Shown: positions 16,892 to 24,682 of the stretch, piece by piece
Layout of the letters: each line of letters starts with the position of its first letter
How positions within the stretch are numbered: the first letter of the stretch is position 1
Source: Thermodesulfobacterium sp. TA1
Lineage (GTDB): Bacteria; Desulfobacterota; Thermodesulfobacteria; Thermodesulfobacteriales; Thermodesulfobacteriaceae
Assembly (NCBI RefSeq): GCF_008630935.1
Contig: NZ_CP043908.1
Coordinates: forward strand, 434,001-498,000
Reading direction: 5' to 3'
Length of the DNA: 64,000 bases
The notes under the pieces: model-generated
The model's input: only the letters and a program-made list of their open reading frames with translations
Databases searched by the model: none
Told to the model about the DNA's origin: nothing
Position numbers and translations under genes: made by a program

Positions 16892-17736
16892 AGCAGATTT
16901 TAGTAATCAGCGGAAAAGGTGGAACAGGAAAAACCTTTTTTACCGGTTGCCTTGCGGTAGCCATCTCAAATAAAGTGATTGTGGATTGTGATGTAGATGC
17001 AGCCAATCTACATTTACTTTTAGATCCTAAGATAGAACAATCTTTTGAGTTTATCGGAGGTAGGTTTGCTCTTATAAACAAAGAAAACTGTATTGAATGC
17101 GGGGTTTGTAGAGAGACTTGCCAATTTGGAGCTATCACAGAAGATTTTCAGGTAGATCTGCTTTCTTGTGAAGGTTGTACCGTCTGTAGTTATGTTTGCC
17201 CTACTTCTGCGGTAAGTCTTAACGATAGAATTTCTGGACATTATTTTATTTCAAACACCGAGTACGGAAAGATGGTTTATGCACGTTTAGGTATTGCCCA
17301 AGAAAACTCAGGTAAATTGGTTACTAAACTCAGGGAGTTGGCTAAGGAGATAGCCGAGGTTAATAACGCAGATTTTATAATCATCGATGGACCACCTGGG
17401 GTAGGTTGTCCGGTGATGGCTTCTATGACAGGGGTTGACTTGGCTATAGCGATTACTGAACCTACGGTTTCAGGCCTTCATGATTTAAAAAGGGTTATAG
17501 AACTTGCTAAGCATTTTAAAGTAGAACTAAAAGTAATCATTAATAAGTATGACTTAAACCTGCAGATGAGCGAATACATTACCGAGGAAATAAAAAAGGA
17601 AGGGATTGAAGTTATAGGTATCCTACCCTTTTCTGAAGAAATTTTAGCCTCGGTAAAAGCTGGAGTTCCTTATTTAAAATTCTCTAAAAGTAGTTTAGCT
17701 CAAAAAATCGAACAGATAATCTATAAAATCATCTAA
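16888..17736 (+). CDS. MinD-superfamily P-loop ATPase with inserted ferredoxin domain (copy 2)
   Basis: A paralogue of the preceding gene with exactly the same length (282 residues). Walker A is GKGGTGKT, with DCDVDAANLHLLL and DGPPGVGCP following. The inserted ferredoxin has CIECGVCRETC and CEGCTVCSYVC. The pair probably works as a heterodimer, as MinD-type ATPases dimerise across the nucleotide. It closes the operon. After its stop, 17737-17905 holds no gene I can support. Confidence 0.92.
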   Translation: MKQILVISGKGGTGKTFFTGCLAVAISNKVIVDCDVDAANLHLLLDPKIEQSFEFIGGRFALINKENCIECGVCRETCQFGAITEDFQVDLLSCEGCTVCSYVCPTSAVSLNDRISGHYFISNTEYGKMVYARLGIAQENSGKLVTKLRELAKEIAEVNNADFIIIDGPPGVGCPVMASMTGVDLAIAITEPTVSGLHDLKRVIELAKHFKVELKVIINKYDLNLQMSEYITEEIKKEGIEVIGILPFSEEILASVKAGVPYLKFSKSSLAQKIEQIIYKII

Positions 17737-17905
17737 GCCTAAACTTTAGGTAATCTGTAAAAACTGGACAGAAGTTTAGTTTAGAAGCCTAAAGGAGCCT
17801 CTCACAAGAGATGGAACAGAATTGACAGGATAAGCTTTATATTCTTTAATTACCTTTTTAAAAATTAATCAGATAATTTTAATGACATAAGAAGCCGAAG
17901 ATCAT

Positions 17906-18592
17906 AGTGTCCCTTTTATTGTGTAAAAATTTTTCCAGGAAAGGCATGGTAGTTCCCCAATTCAATTTTATTAAACCCTCTTAACTTCCTTGAGTTTAAC
18001 CTCTCATTCAGTTCTTTCAAGATTAAATATAACAACCTCTCAACAGAGCCTTCATCCGGAAATACTTCTATTACCTTTATCCTCCTTTTTATCTCTTTCG
18101 CTAACCCCCTTCCCTTCAGACCCAAATATCCAAAATCCAAGTATTTCTCTTCTCCCATCAGGCTTTATCCCTAAAGCTAAATATACTGGCTCCTTTGCTA
18201 CCTCATTTCGCCGAATAGACAAATAAGTTCTTTAACTTCATCTTCAGTCACCTTTATTAACCGAGAAATGCTTTTCAGCCCTCCTTCTTTCAGGAAGTAG
18301 GAAGGCACGAAAAGTAAATCTCTTGTATAAAAACCGTTTGCATAGTCTTCTTGCTCTTCTAAATAAATCCTTCTTTCTTCAAGCATAAGGTTTTCTAAAA
18401 GGTTTTTAATAAGATTGTTGACTTCTTGCTGAAAAAGGTTTAGAATTTCTTCTATAGGTTGTTTTGTTAAAGTTTTAGTTTTTTCTTTCACGGTAGCTTC
18501 CCCTCCTTTCTGGTAGTTTTGGTTATTATGCATTGGGGAAGCTACCATACCCTTCCCTTTCCCTCAAGGCTTTACACAATTAATGAGACACT
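17906..18592 (-). mobile_element. Degenerate IS256-type element with recognisable terminal repeats (relic B)
   Basis: Left end 17906-17927 and right end 18571-18592 are inverted repeats of 22 bp matching at 19 positions (left begins AGTGTCCCTTTTATTG; both end inward in GTGTAAA). The inside codes on the minus strand for the two ends of an IS256/Mutator-type transposase, with the catalytic middle deleted; the full family protein is about 400 residues. No 8-9 bp target duplication is visible at the flanks, so the insertion is old or a deletion end. Confidence 0.75.
17916..18548 (-). pseudogene. Transposase remnant of relic B (N- and C-terminal pieces)
   Basis: The N-terminal piece (18548 down to 18198) reads through LEERRIYLEEQEDYANGF and YTRDLLFVP, the conserved start region of IS256-type transposases, then ends in a stop. 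The C-terminal piece (18158 down to 17916) has AKEIKRRIKVIEVFPDE and SVERLLYLILKELNER, the conserved tail. The DDE catalytic core between them is missing, so no active enzyme can be made. Relic A at 11499-11932 holds the same two pieces in worse condition. Confidence 0.8.
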
Positions 18593-18690
18593 ATCCTCGG
18601 GTTTCTCTACTTCAAGTTCTTCTGCTCTTTTCAGCATAGTTGTATCTACAGGTTTTTTTGAAGCAAAGGGAAAATTGCTTTCTTCTTACC
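18590..18690 (-). pseudogene. Unidentified coding fragment beside relic B
   Basis: On the minus strand an open stretch reads NFPFASKKPVDTTMLKRAEE and continues with LEVEKPEDSVSLIV before a stop inside the relic's terminal repeat. It looks like ordinary coding sequence, but no start or family is recognisable and a stop lies just upstream. It may be a gene end truncated when the element inserted. Low confidence. Confidence 0.3.
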
Positions 18691-18732
18691 GAGAAAGCTA
18701 AAAAGGAGCAATCTCTAAAGGTTAGTTCAAAC

Positions 18733-18760
18733 GGGTGGCTTTAAGCCCCCTTCTTTATTT
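18733..18760 (+). terminator. Possible terminator ahead of the photolyase operon
   Basis: GGGTGGC, loop TTTAA, GCCCCC forms a six-pair GC stem with one bulged T, followed by TTCTTTATTT. It lies between the relic region and the first gene of the next operon and could insulate that operon from upstream read-through. Confidence 0.45.
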
Positions 18761-18802
18761 TAAAATTCCACAAAGAATAATCAGCCAAAAATTGGAATCA
18801 AA

Positions 18803-18817
18803 ATTCTAAATTAGAAT
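18803..18817. promoter_or_regulatory. Perfect 7-1-7 palindrome in the promoter region of the photolyase operon
   Basis: ATTCTAA, A, TTAGAAT is a perfect inverted repeat with a one-base centre, 34 bp before the first start codon of the operon. The spacing is that of Fur/PerR-family operators, though the half-site differs from their consensus. A -10-like TAGAAT or TATATT overlaps it. It is the best operator candidate upstream of the seven genes; the binding protein is unknown. Confidence 0.5.
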
Positions 18818-18850
18818 ATATTTTTTTATAAAAACAAGAAGGAGGGGGCT

Positions 18851-19099
18851 ATGAAAAGGATTTCTATTTTTATGTTTTTATTTTTTATTATCTTTTTTAT
18901 TAGTTTAATTTTAGGGTATTCTCAAGAAAGGATTAAGATTGCCAATGAAGAATGGATACTTTTAAACATCGGTCCAAAAGAGGAAAAGCTTTTTTATTCT
19001 CCGAGTAGTATTAAAAAGATTACAAAAGATAAAATAAGAGTAAATATTTTATATTATCCTTCTTCAGAAATAGTTAATATCCAAGAGATATTAAGCTAA
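18851..19099 (+). CDS. Small exported protein of unknown function
   Basis: An 82-residue protein. Residues 1-24 form a signal peptide or anchor: positive MKR start, a long Phe/Ile-rich core, then GYSQE as a plausible cleavage area. The mature part holds WILLNIGPKEEKLFYSPSSI and IRVNILYYP, a Trp-x-beta-strand pattern faintly like the surface-adhesin E domain, which is too weak to name. A strong GGAGGGGG site precedes the ATG. It is the first gene of the plus-strand operon ending with the photolyase. Confidence 0.6.
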   Translation: MKRISIFMFLFFIIFFISLILGYSQERIKIANEEWILLNIGPKEEKLFYSPSSIKKITKDKIRVNILYYPSSEIVNIQEILS

Positions 19100-19130
19100 C
19101 CTTAACATAAAAATTGCAGGAGGTATAATA

Positions 19131-20339
19131 ATGATAGATTACATTAAAAGAGGGGTTGAGCTGATTTTAAGGATTGAGTGGGAATCGAAACTTGCTAAAC
19201 ATGTTGATGAGTATTTTTGTAAGGTGAATGTTTGGAGGGAGTGCGACCTTTTCCCTGAGGAATTACGTGGTCTTGTTAGAGATGGAGCAGTTGGGGAAAG
19301 CATTAAGGTTAATTATCAAGCTGGGAAACTTTTACCTTTCAATAAGGAAAAGGTCTTTGAGTGTAAGGCTTGGCAATGCAGCCCACCAGATAAACTAAAA
19401 CATATCAAGTTAAGAAAGGGAAGATTTTATCCTCTTGGATATTTCCGTGGCATTCCAGGGATTTATGCAGGAAATCCCTATCCAGGAAGGATTTTAGCGA
19501 TAGAAAATAATGGAGATTTCATTCTTGATGCAAACCATCCCCTTTCTTACTACGATTTAAAGTTTGAGGCAAAGATTTTAAATATCTTTGAAAAAACATC
19601 GGAACTTGGTGGAAGGTGCAAAGATCACATGGAAATCTTTCTACTTGGACCTGGGATGCAGGCTCGGTATTATAATGAACCAACTGATTTTGGTATAGAT
19701 GAAAAAGAGGCATTCTTGCGAGAGGATAAGTCCCCTGATACTATCTTCTATGCTGAACCTCGTTTGATAGGACATATTGACAGAGTATGCCATGAAAACC
19801 TCGTTAGATTCTATGCACAAAACCTACCTAAATCTGGTAGAATACTTGACCTTATGAGCTCCTATGAATCCCATTTACCGAGTGGTGAGTACGAGATTTG
19901 GGGTCTTGGAATTAATGAGATAGAGCTTAGAGAAAATTTACAGCTTAATGAGAGAATTGTTAAAGATTTGAACGCAGAGCCTTCGCTTCCTTTCAAGGAT
20001 GAATTTTTTGACGCAATTGTCTGTGACCTCTCGATTGAATACGTTATTAAACCTCTTGAACTACTCAAAGAGGTTAAAAGAGTATTAAAAAAGGGTGGAA
20101 AGTTCTTCTTTTCCTTTTCAAACAGATATTTTCCATCCAAGGTTATAAGAAGTTGGATAGACATGCATGAATTTGAGAGGATGGGATTTGTGCTTGAGCT
20201 TTTGACAAGAACTGAAGGTTTAGGAAATTTAAAAACTTACTCCCTAAGGGGATATACCCGTCCGATTGATGACAAATGGAGCATAGCTTGTAACCTATCA
20301 GATCCTCTCTACGTGGTTTATGGAGAAAGAGTTTCGTAG
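19131..20339 (+). CDS. FKBP/SlyD-like domain fused to class I methyltransferase
   Basis: A 402-residue protein with two parts. Around residues 100-160 a SlyD/FKBP-like stretch ends with DFILDANHPLSYYDLKFEAK, which mirrors the DGNHPLAG signature of FKBP-type prolyl isomerases. The C-terminal half (about 215-390) is a Rossmann methyltransferase: RILDLMSSYESHLP as motif I, FFDAIVCDLSIEYVIKP as motif IV and LKEVKRVLKKGGKFFFSFSN. The Asp in LDLMSS replaces the usual Gly-rich loop form, so SAM binding may be altered. Substrate unknown. It is followed by the flavoprotein gene after 13 nt. Confidence 0.75.
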   Translation: MIDYIKRGVELILRIEWESKLAKHVDEYFCKVNVWRECDLFPEELRGLVRDGAVGESIKVNYQAGKLLPFNKEKVFECKAWQCSPPDKLKHIKLRKGRFYPLGYFRGIPGIYAGNPYPGRILAIENNGDFILDANHPLSYYDLKFEAKILNIFEKTSELGGRCKDHMEIFLLGPGMQARYYNEPTDFGIDEKEAFLREDKSPDTIFYAEPRLIGHIDRVCHENLVRFYAQNLPKSGRILDLMSSYESHLPSGEYEIWGLGINEIELRENLQLNERIVKDLNAEPSLPFKDEFFDAIVCDLSIEYVIKPLELLKEVKRVLKKGGKFFFSFSNRYFPSKVIRSWIDMHEFERMGFVLELLTRTEGLGNLKTYSLRGYTRPIDDKWSIACNLSDPLYVVYGERVS

Positions 20340-20352
20340 GAGAAGTTAAAGA

Positions 20353-21801
20353 ATGGAGGTTGCAGTCGTTGGTGCTGGAATAGGAGGCATATTCGGGGCT
20401 TTGGTTTTTAGACACCTTGGATACGAAGTTTCTTTACTTGAAGCGAGGGATAAAATCGGAGGCTGTGCCGAAACTTTTCAAAGAAATGGAGTAATGTATA
20501 ATGCTGGAGCAACAACTATTCCAGGTCTTAACCCCAACTACCCATTAGAAAGACTTCTCACCTTACTTAATCTTCACGATAAAGTGAAAAAGAGCTATAA
20601 ACTTTTAGATGTTGTATGCGTGGTTAGCTTTGAAGATGGAAAGATGGTAAGAATATTTGCAGATCCGGAAAGGACTTGTGAGGAATTCTCACAAGCCTTT
20701 CCCATAAAGGGGCACAGGACATTCTTTTCCTTTGTTGAAAGAACAACGAGAACATTACTTACAACACCTTTTGAATTTAATCTAAACGGAGGAATAATCT
20801 CGCCTCTTAAATCTCTCTTTAAGATTCAAAACTTAAGGTTACTGCCCTATCTTCCTTTAGCAAAAAAGAAAACTCTATCCCTTTTAAGTGCTTTTTACAA
20901 GAATGTGCCTAAAGAATTATTAGAATACTTTAAAGCTCAAACTTTTATCGTTGGGCAGGTTGAACTTGAGAAGGCAAATGCCCTTGCTTTAACCTTAGGA
21001 ATTGGTTACAACTTCACGGGAATTGCTTACTCAAAGATAGGCGTAGGAGGATTTCTCGAAACCTTAGCCAAAGGATTAACCGTAAATTTCAACTGTCCTG
21101 TTAAAAGGATTGAAAGGCTGGGAGAAGGATACCTAATAAATATTATAAATGAAAAGATATTTTCGCAAAAGATCATCATATCCTTTCCTTTCTTAGAAAA
21201 TCTTTCAGTGTTTGATAGTGAGAGTTACTTGTACAGATATTTTAGTAGGTTTACTTGTAAGCTCAGTCCCTACTCTGCCTTTGTGGTCTATGGTAAGATT
21301 AAGAAGAAAGTTTTAGCAAACTTTACAGCAAAGCATTATTTGATAATCGGAGACAGGGATAGTCTTAAAGGAACTTCAAGCTATTTACATTTATCAATCC
21401 TTGAGCAGGAAAATGGAGAATTCGCAACCTTTACCGTTTCTACGCACACACCAATTAAGCTTTGGGCAAATCTTGATGAGGAAGAGGTTAAGAAGTTGAA
21501 AGTTGAGCTTGAAAGAAAAATTATAAAAATAATAATAAAAAGATTTGAAATAAAGGAAAGTGATTTTGTTGAAGTCTTTTCAGCAACACCTCACACTTTT
21601 AAACGTTATGTACATAGAGTTAGCCTTGGTGGTTTTTCGGCAAGCGTAGACACACCCTTTTGGAGCATACCTAATAATTTTACCCCTTTTAATGGAATGT
21701 ATCTTGCTTGTGACCATGCCTTTGCCGGACAGGGATTTATGGGAATAGCCCTCGGTTGTTTGAACCTCTACTACAGCTTGAATAGAAAGGCAAAGGACTA
21801 A
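20353..21801 (+). CDS. Phytoene-desaturase-like FAD/NAD(P)-binding oxidoreductase
   Basis: A 482-residue flavoprotein with the N-terminal dinucleotide site VAVVGAGIGGIFGALVFRHL, then LLEARDKIGGCAETF, and a C-terminal FAD region MYLACDHAFAGQGFMGIALG. This layout is that of the CrtI/CRTISO amine-oxidase-like group, which desaturates or isomerises polyenes or quinone-like lipids. No phytoene synthase is in the window, so a carotenoid role is not established. Similar FAD proteins sit beside photolyase genes in light-responsive clusters of some proteobacteria, which is suggestive here. Confidence 0.85.
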   Translation: MEVAVVGAGIGGIFGALVFRHLGYEVSLLEARDKIGGCAETFQRNGVMYNAGATTIPGLNPNYPLERLLTLLNLHDKVKKSYKLLDVVCVVSFEDGKMVRIFADPERTCEEFSQAFPIKGHRTFFSFVERTTRTLLTTPFEFNLNGGIISPLKSLFKIQNLRLLPYLPLAKKKTLSLLSAFYKNVPKELLEYFKAQTFIVGQVELEKANALALTLGIGYNFTGIAYSKIGVGGFLETLAKGLTVNFNCPVKRIERLGEGYLINIINEKIFSQKIIISFPFLENLSVFDSESYLYRYFSRFTCKLSPYSAFVVYGKIKKKVLANFTAKHYLIIGDRDSLKGTSSYLHLSILEQENGEFATFTVSTHTPIKLWANLDEEEVKKLKVELERKIIKIIIKRFEIKESDFVEVFSATPHTFKRYVHRVSLGGFSASVDTPFWSIPNNFTPFNGMYLACDHAFAGQGFMGIALGCLNLYYSLNRKAKD

Positions 21802-21812
21802 GGGGGTGAAAG

Positions 21813-22907
21813 ATGTTAGAAGTTGAGGCAAGGAATTTAGAATTTGTTGAACCCTTTGTTGACCTAAAGATTAAAATAACTGATGGTATGTTATTACTTG
21901 TCATTGGACTACTTTATGGAGGAGTGCTTGTAGGGCTTTTCTATTCTTTGCTGGGAGAGGGATTTTCAAGAGGTTTACTTCATGGATTCCTGCTTGGAAT
22001 GTACATTGGGTTGCTATCTTATATTGTAATTTACTTTAATAATCAAAATGTCCTTCCAAAGATTAAGCAAGTTCTCCTCTGGTGGGTTGTTTGGGGGATA
22101 CTATCCTTTGTGGTTGGGCTCTTTGGTTTCCTTTTAGCCTTTAAGACACTCCTTCTTTTTAAAGTTAAGGTCCCTGTTTTTCTTACGCAGAAAGAGAAAT
22201 TTCTAATTGCCTCACTTTCCACTGGGATTTTAACCTACTTAACGGGATTGATGGTCTATCAATTCGTAAGAATGCGTAATCGCAAAGAAGCTATTGAAAG
22301 GATAACTCTTGAAGCAAACTATAAGCTAACTTTAAGGATGCTTAATGCTCACTTTCTTTCAAACTCCCTTCACACCCTACTTGAGCTCATGGATATGAAT
22401 AAAGAGGTGCTTGAATGTTATGTGAAACATTTAGTAAACTACCAAAGAAGGGCTCTAACCTCTCCTAAAATTATTCCTTTGAAAGAGGAAATTAGCATGG
22501 TTAATTCTTACGTTTTCATTGAAAAAATTCGCAAAGGAAGGGATATTGTTTTTACGACAGATGTAGATGAGAATTTAGAGAACGAGCCTATTCCTGCGCT
22601 TATCCTTCAGCCCATCATTGAAAATGCAATTCAACATGGACTACCCGAAGATAAAAGCAAGCACTTTGAGATTTCTATAAGTGCTAAGAGGAATGGACAG
22701 TATATCATTCTATGCGTGCTGAATAATGGAAATCCCATATCTAATTTTCAACCAGGGATTGGATTGTCTTTACTCGCAAAAAAGCTTGAATCTCAAGGAG
22801 GCAAACTTATACTTAAAAGTAAAAATCCACCTTGTTTTATGGTTAAACTACCAATACTATCCATAAAAGGTTATAAAATAGCCTATGAAAGTTCTAATAG
22901 TAGATGA
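21813..22907 (+). CDS. LytS-family membrane histidine kinase
   Basis: A 364-residue kinase. Residues about 25-155 hold four hydrophobic helices (for example LLVIGLLYGGVLVGLFYSLL). The cytoplasmic part has the His_kinase-type phospho-acceptor LNAHFLSNSLHTLLEL, where the His replaces the usual PHFLFN context, and the ATPase segment ALILQPIIENAIQHGL. A GIGLSLLAKKLESQGG box closes the catalytic part. The sensed signal is unknown. The next gene, its LytTR partner, overlaps its end by 23 nt. Confidence 0.88.
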   Translation: MLEVEARNLEFVEPFVDLKIKITDGMLLLVIGLLYGGVLVGLFYSLLGEGFSRGLLHGFLLGMYIGLLSYIVIYFNNQNVLPKIKQVLLWWVVWGILSFVVGLFGFLLAFKTLLLFKVKVPVFLTQKEKFLIASLSTGILTYLTGLMVYQFVRMRNRKEAIERITLEANYKLTLRMLNAHFLSNSLHTLLELMDMNKEVLECYVKHLVNYQRRALTSPKIIPLKEEISMVNSYVFIEKIRKGRDIVFTTDVDENLENEPIPALILQPIIENAIQHGLPEDKSKHFEISISAKRNGQYIILCVLNNGNPISNFQPGIGLSLLAKKLESQGGKLILKSKNPPCFMVKLPILSIKGYKIAYESSNSR

Positions 22908-23580
22908 TGAACCTTTAGCTTTAAGAAGGCTTGAACGTCTTCTTAAGGAGGCTGGTCTACAAGAAATATTAAAAGCTGAGAATGCTTATGAAGCAAAAAG
23001 AATACTGGAAATTAATCCAGATGTAGATGCAGTTTTTCTTGATGTCCGTATGCCTGGGAAAGATGGTCTTAAACTTGCTCGAGAGATCCTAGGAGAAAGG
23101 GATGATGTATTCATAGTTTTTCAAACCGCCTACGATGAGTATACTTTACCAGCCTTTGAAGTCGGAGCTGTTGGCTATTTAATAAAACCCTTCTTTTTTG
23201 ACGATATAGTAAAGGTTTTGAATCGAATAAGAAAATTCAAAGGAGAAAAACCTCGAATCTTTGTTTTCAATAAAGAGGGAAAACTTGTTCCCACAGCATT
23301 GAACGAGATTTATTACTTTGAAGCACAGCTAAAACACAGCCAATGCGTTAAAAAGGAAGGAAGTTTTCACTGCCCAAAAAGTATAGGGTACTTAGAGGAG
23401 GTATTGAAACTCTATGGGTTCTTGAGAGTGCATAAGTCCTACCTTGTAAACTTAGAAAAGATTAAGAATATAACTTCACTTCCTGACGGAAGGATAGAAA
23501 TTACCTTTAAGGAGATAGAAAAAAACATCATAACAAGCAAACTTGGGGCTAAAAAATTGCGGGAAATTTTAAAAATATAA
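22885..23580 (+). CDS. LytTR-type response regulator
   Basis: A 231-residue regulator. The receiver has VDDEP, phospho-acceptor Asp in AVFLDVRMPGKDG and the conserved Lys in YLIKPFFFDD. The C-terminal LytTR DNA-binding domain shows IYYFEAQLKHSQCV and FLRVHKSYLVNLEKI. Regulators of this class bind direct repeats upstream of their targets; I could not identify such repeats with certainty near 18780-18850. Coupled to the kinase before it, it probably controls this operon, genes elsewhere, or both. Confidence 0.93.
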   Translation: MKVLIVDDEPLALRRLERLLKEAGLQEILKAENAYEAKRILEINPDVDAVFLDVRMPGKDGLKLAREILGERDDVFIVFQTAYDEYTLPAFEVGAVGYLIKPFFFDDIVKVLNRIRKFKGEKPRIFVFNKEGKLVPTALNEIYYFEAQLKHSQCVKKEGSFHCPKSIGYLEEVLKLYGFLRVHKSYLVNLEKIKNITSLPDGRIEITFKEIEKNIITSKLGAKKLREILKI

Positions 23581-23605
23581 AATATCATAGCAAGAGAGGT
23601 GGCTT

Positions 23606-24682
23606 ATGCACGAAAAACCCTGTCCAAAGTGTGAAATTTTGCCAAAATTTCCAGAGGGTAAAGTTGACGTGGTTATCTTTTCCTCCATAGATTTCCTAAT
23701 ACAAAAAATTGTAAAGCTTCTTTTTGAAAACAACTTCTCGTATACCCTACTTCAAGGTCAGATACTAATTCCAGAGGTGAATATGGAAAAATTAATATCG
23801 ATCCTTACCAATCAACCTCTCAGTGAAGTTGAAAAAGAAGAGTTGAAAGTCGGATTTCTTACAGAGGGAGAAAATTTATTTTCTGTTATCCCTCGATTAA
23901 AACCCTTGAGCATTTATTTAGCTATTTTAAGGTATACTGAATACCTTGAGATTTTAGAAAGGAGGAGACTTACCGTTTACTTTCATCCTATTGTGAACTT
24001 GGAGAGAAAGGAAATTTATGGTTTTGAATGCTTGATAAGGGGTGTTAAGGGAAGCGGAGAGATTTTAAATCCATCCTATCTTTTTGAGGCTGCTCGGGCA
24101 ACTGACACGCTTTTTTTTCTTGACCGAATTTGCAGAGAGATTTGCATAAAGACCGCCGCTGTTAAAGGTCTTAAAGATCATAAGATCTTCATTAACTTTA
24201 TACCAACTGTAATCTATGATCCTGCTTTTTGTCTGCAAACTACAATAAAATGGGCTTTTCAATTAGATTGGAATCCTGAAAATCTAGTCTTTGAGGTGGT
24301 AGAAACCGAAAAATTAAAGGACTTTGAACATCTTAACAAAATTCTTGAATACTACAGAAAGCATGGATTAAAAACCGCTTTAGATGACGTTGGCACTGGT
24401 TTTAGCTCCCTTGAGGCCTTAATAAAATTACAACCAAATTATATCAAAATTAGTAGAGAATTGATTGAAGGAATAGATCGAATCCCTATCAAGTTTGATT
24501 TAATAAAGGCACTTATCCATGCGGTAAGCTCCCATGGAATTGAAGTAATAGCTGAAGGAGTGGAAAGGGTAGAAGAAGCCAAAACTCTTTACAAACTTGG
24601 TGTAAGATTAATGCAAGGATTCCTTTTTGCAAAACCCTATCCAGAGCCGATATATCAGCTCGACTTTAGCTGGCTCAAATAA
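23606..24682 (+). CDS. EAL-domain cyclic di-GMP phosphodiesterase
   Basis: A 358-residue soluble protein. The N-terminal ~100 residues include a CPKC motif and no known domain. The EAL domain (about 110-355) has ECL in place of EAL, INFIPT with the metal-binding Asn, FEVVETEKL, ALDDVGTGFSS with the two Asp residues, YIKIS with Lys, EGVE and QGFLFAKP. All catalytic positions seem filled, so activity is plausible despite ECL and DDVG. It overlaps the photolyase start by a single base. Its presence links the operon's output to c-di-GMP. Confidence 0.9.
   Translation: MHEKPCPKCEILPKFPEGKVDVVIFSSIDFLIQKIVKLLFENNFSYTLLQGQILIPEVNMEKLISILTNQPLSEVEKEELKVGFLTEGENLFSVIPRLKPLSIYLAILRYTEYLEILERRRLTVYFHPIVNLERKEIYGFECLIRGVKGSGEILNPSYLFEAARATDTLFFLDRICREICIKTAAVKGLKDHKIFINFIPTVIYDPAFCLQTTIKWAFQLDWNPENLVFEVVETEKLKDFEHLNKILEYYRKHGLKTALDDVGTGFSSLEALIKLQPNYIKISRELIEGIDRIPIKFDLIKALIHAVSSHGIEVIAEGVERVEEAKTLYKLGVRLMQGFLFAKPYPEPIYQLDFSWLK

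Noticed and set aside
11499-18592. The two relics as ends of a composite transposon carrying the Mrp cluster
   Set aside because: The interval contains tRNA-Pro with its own promoter and an integrase scar, and both relics are internally deleted. Independent insertions are simpler.
20353-21801. A full carotenoid pathway around the CrtI-like gene
   Set aside because: No phytoene synthase, cyclase or GGPP synthase is in the window; the flavoprotein alone does not support the pathway.
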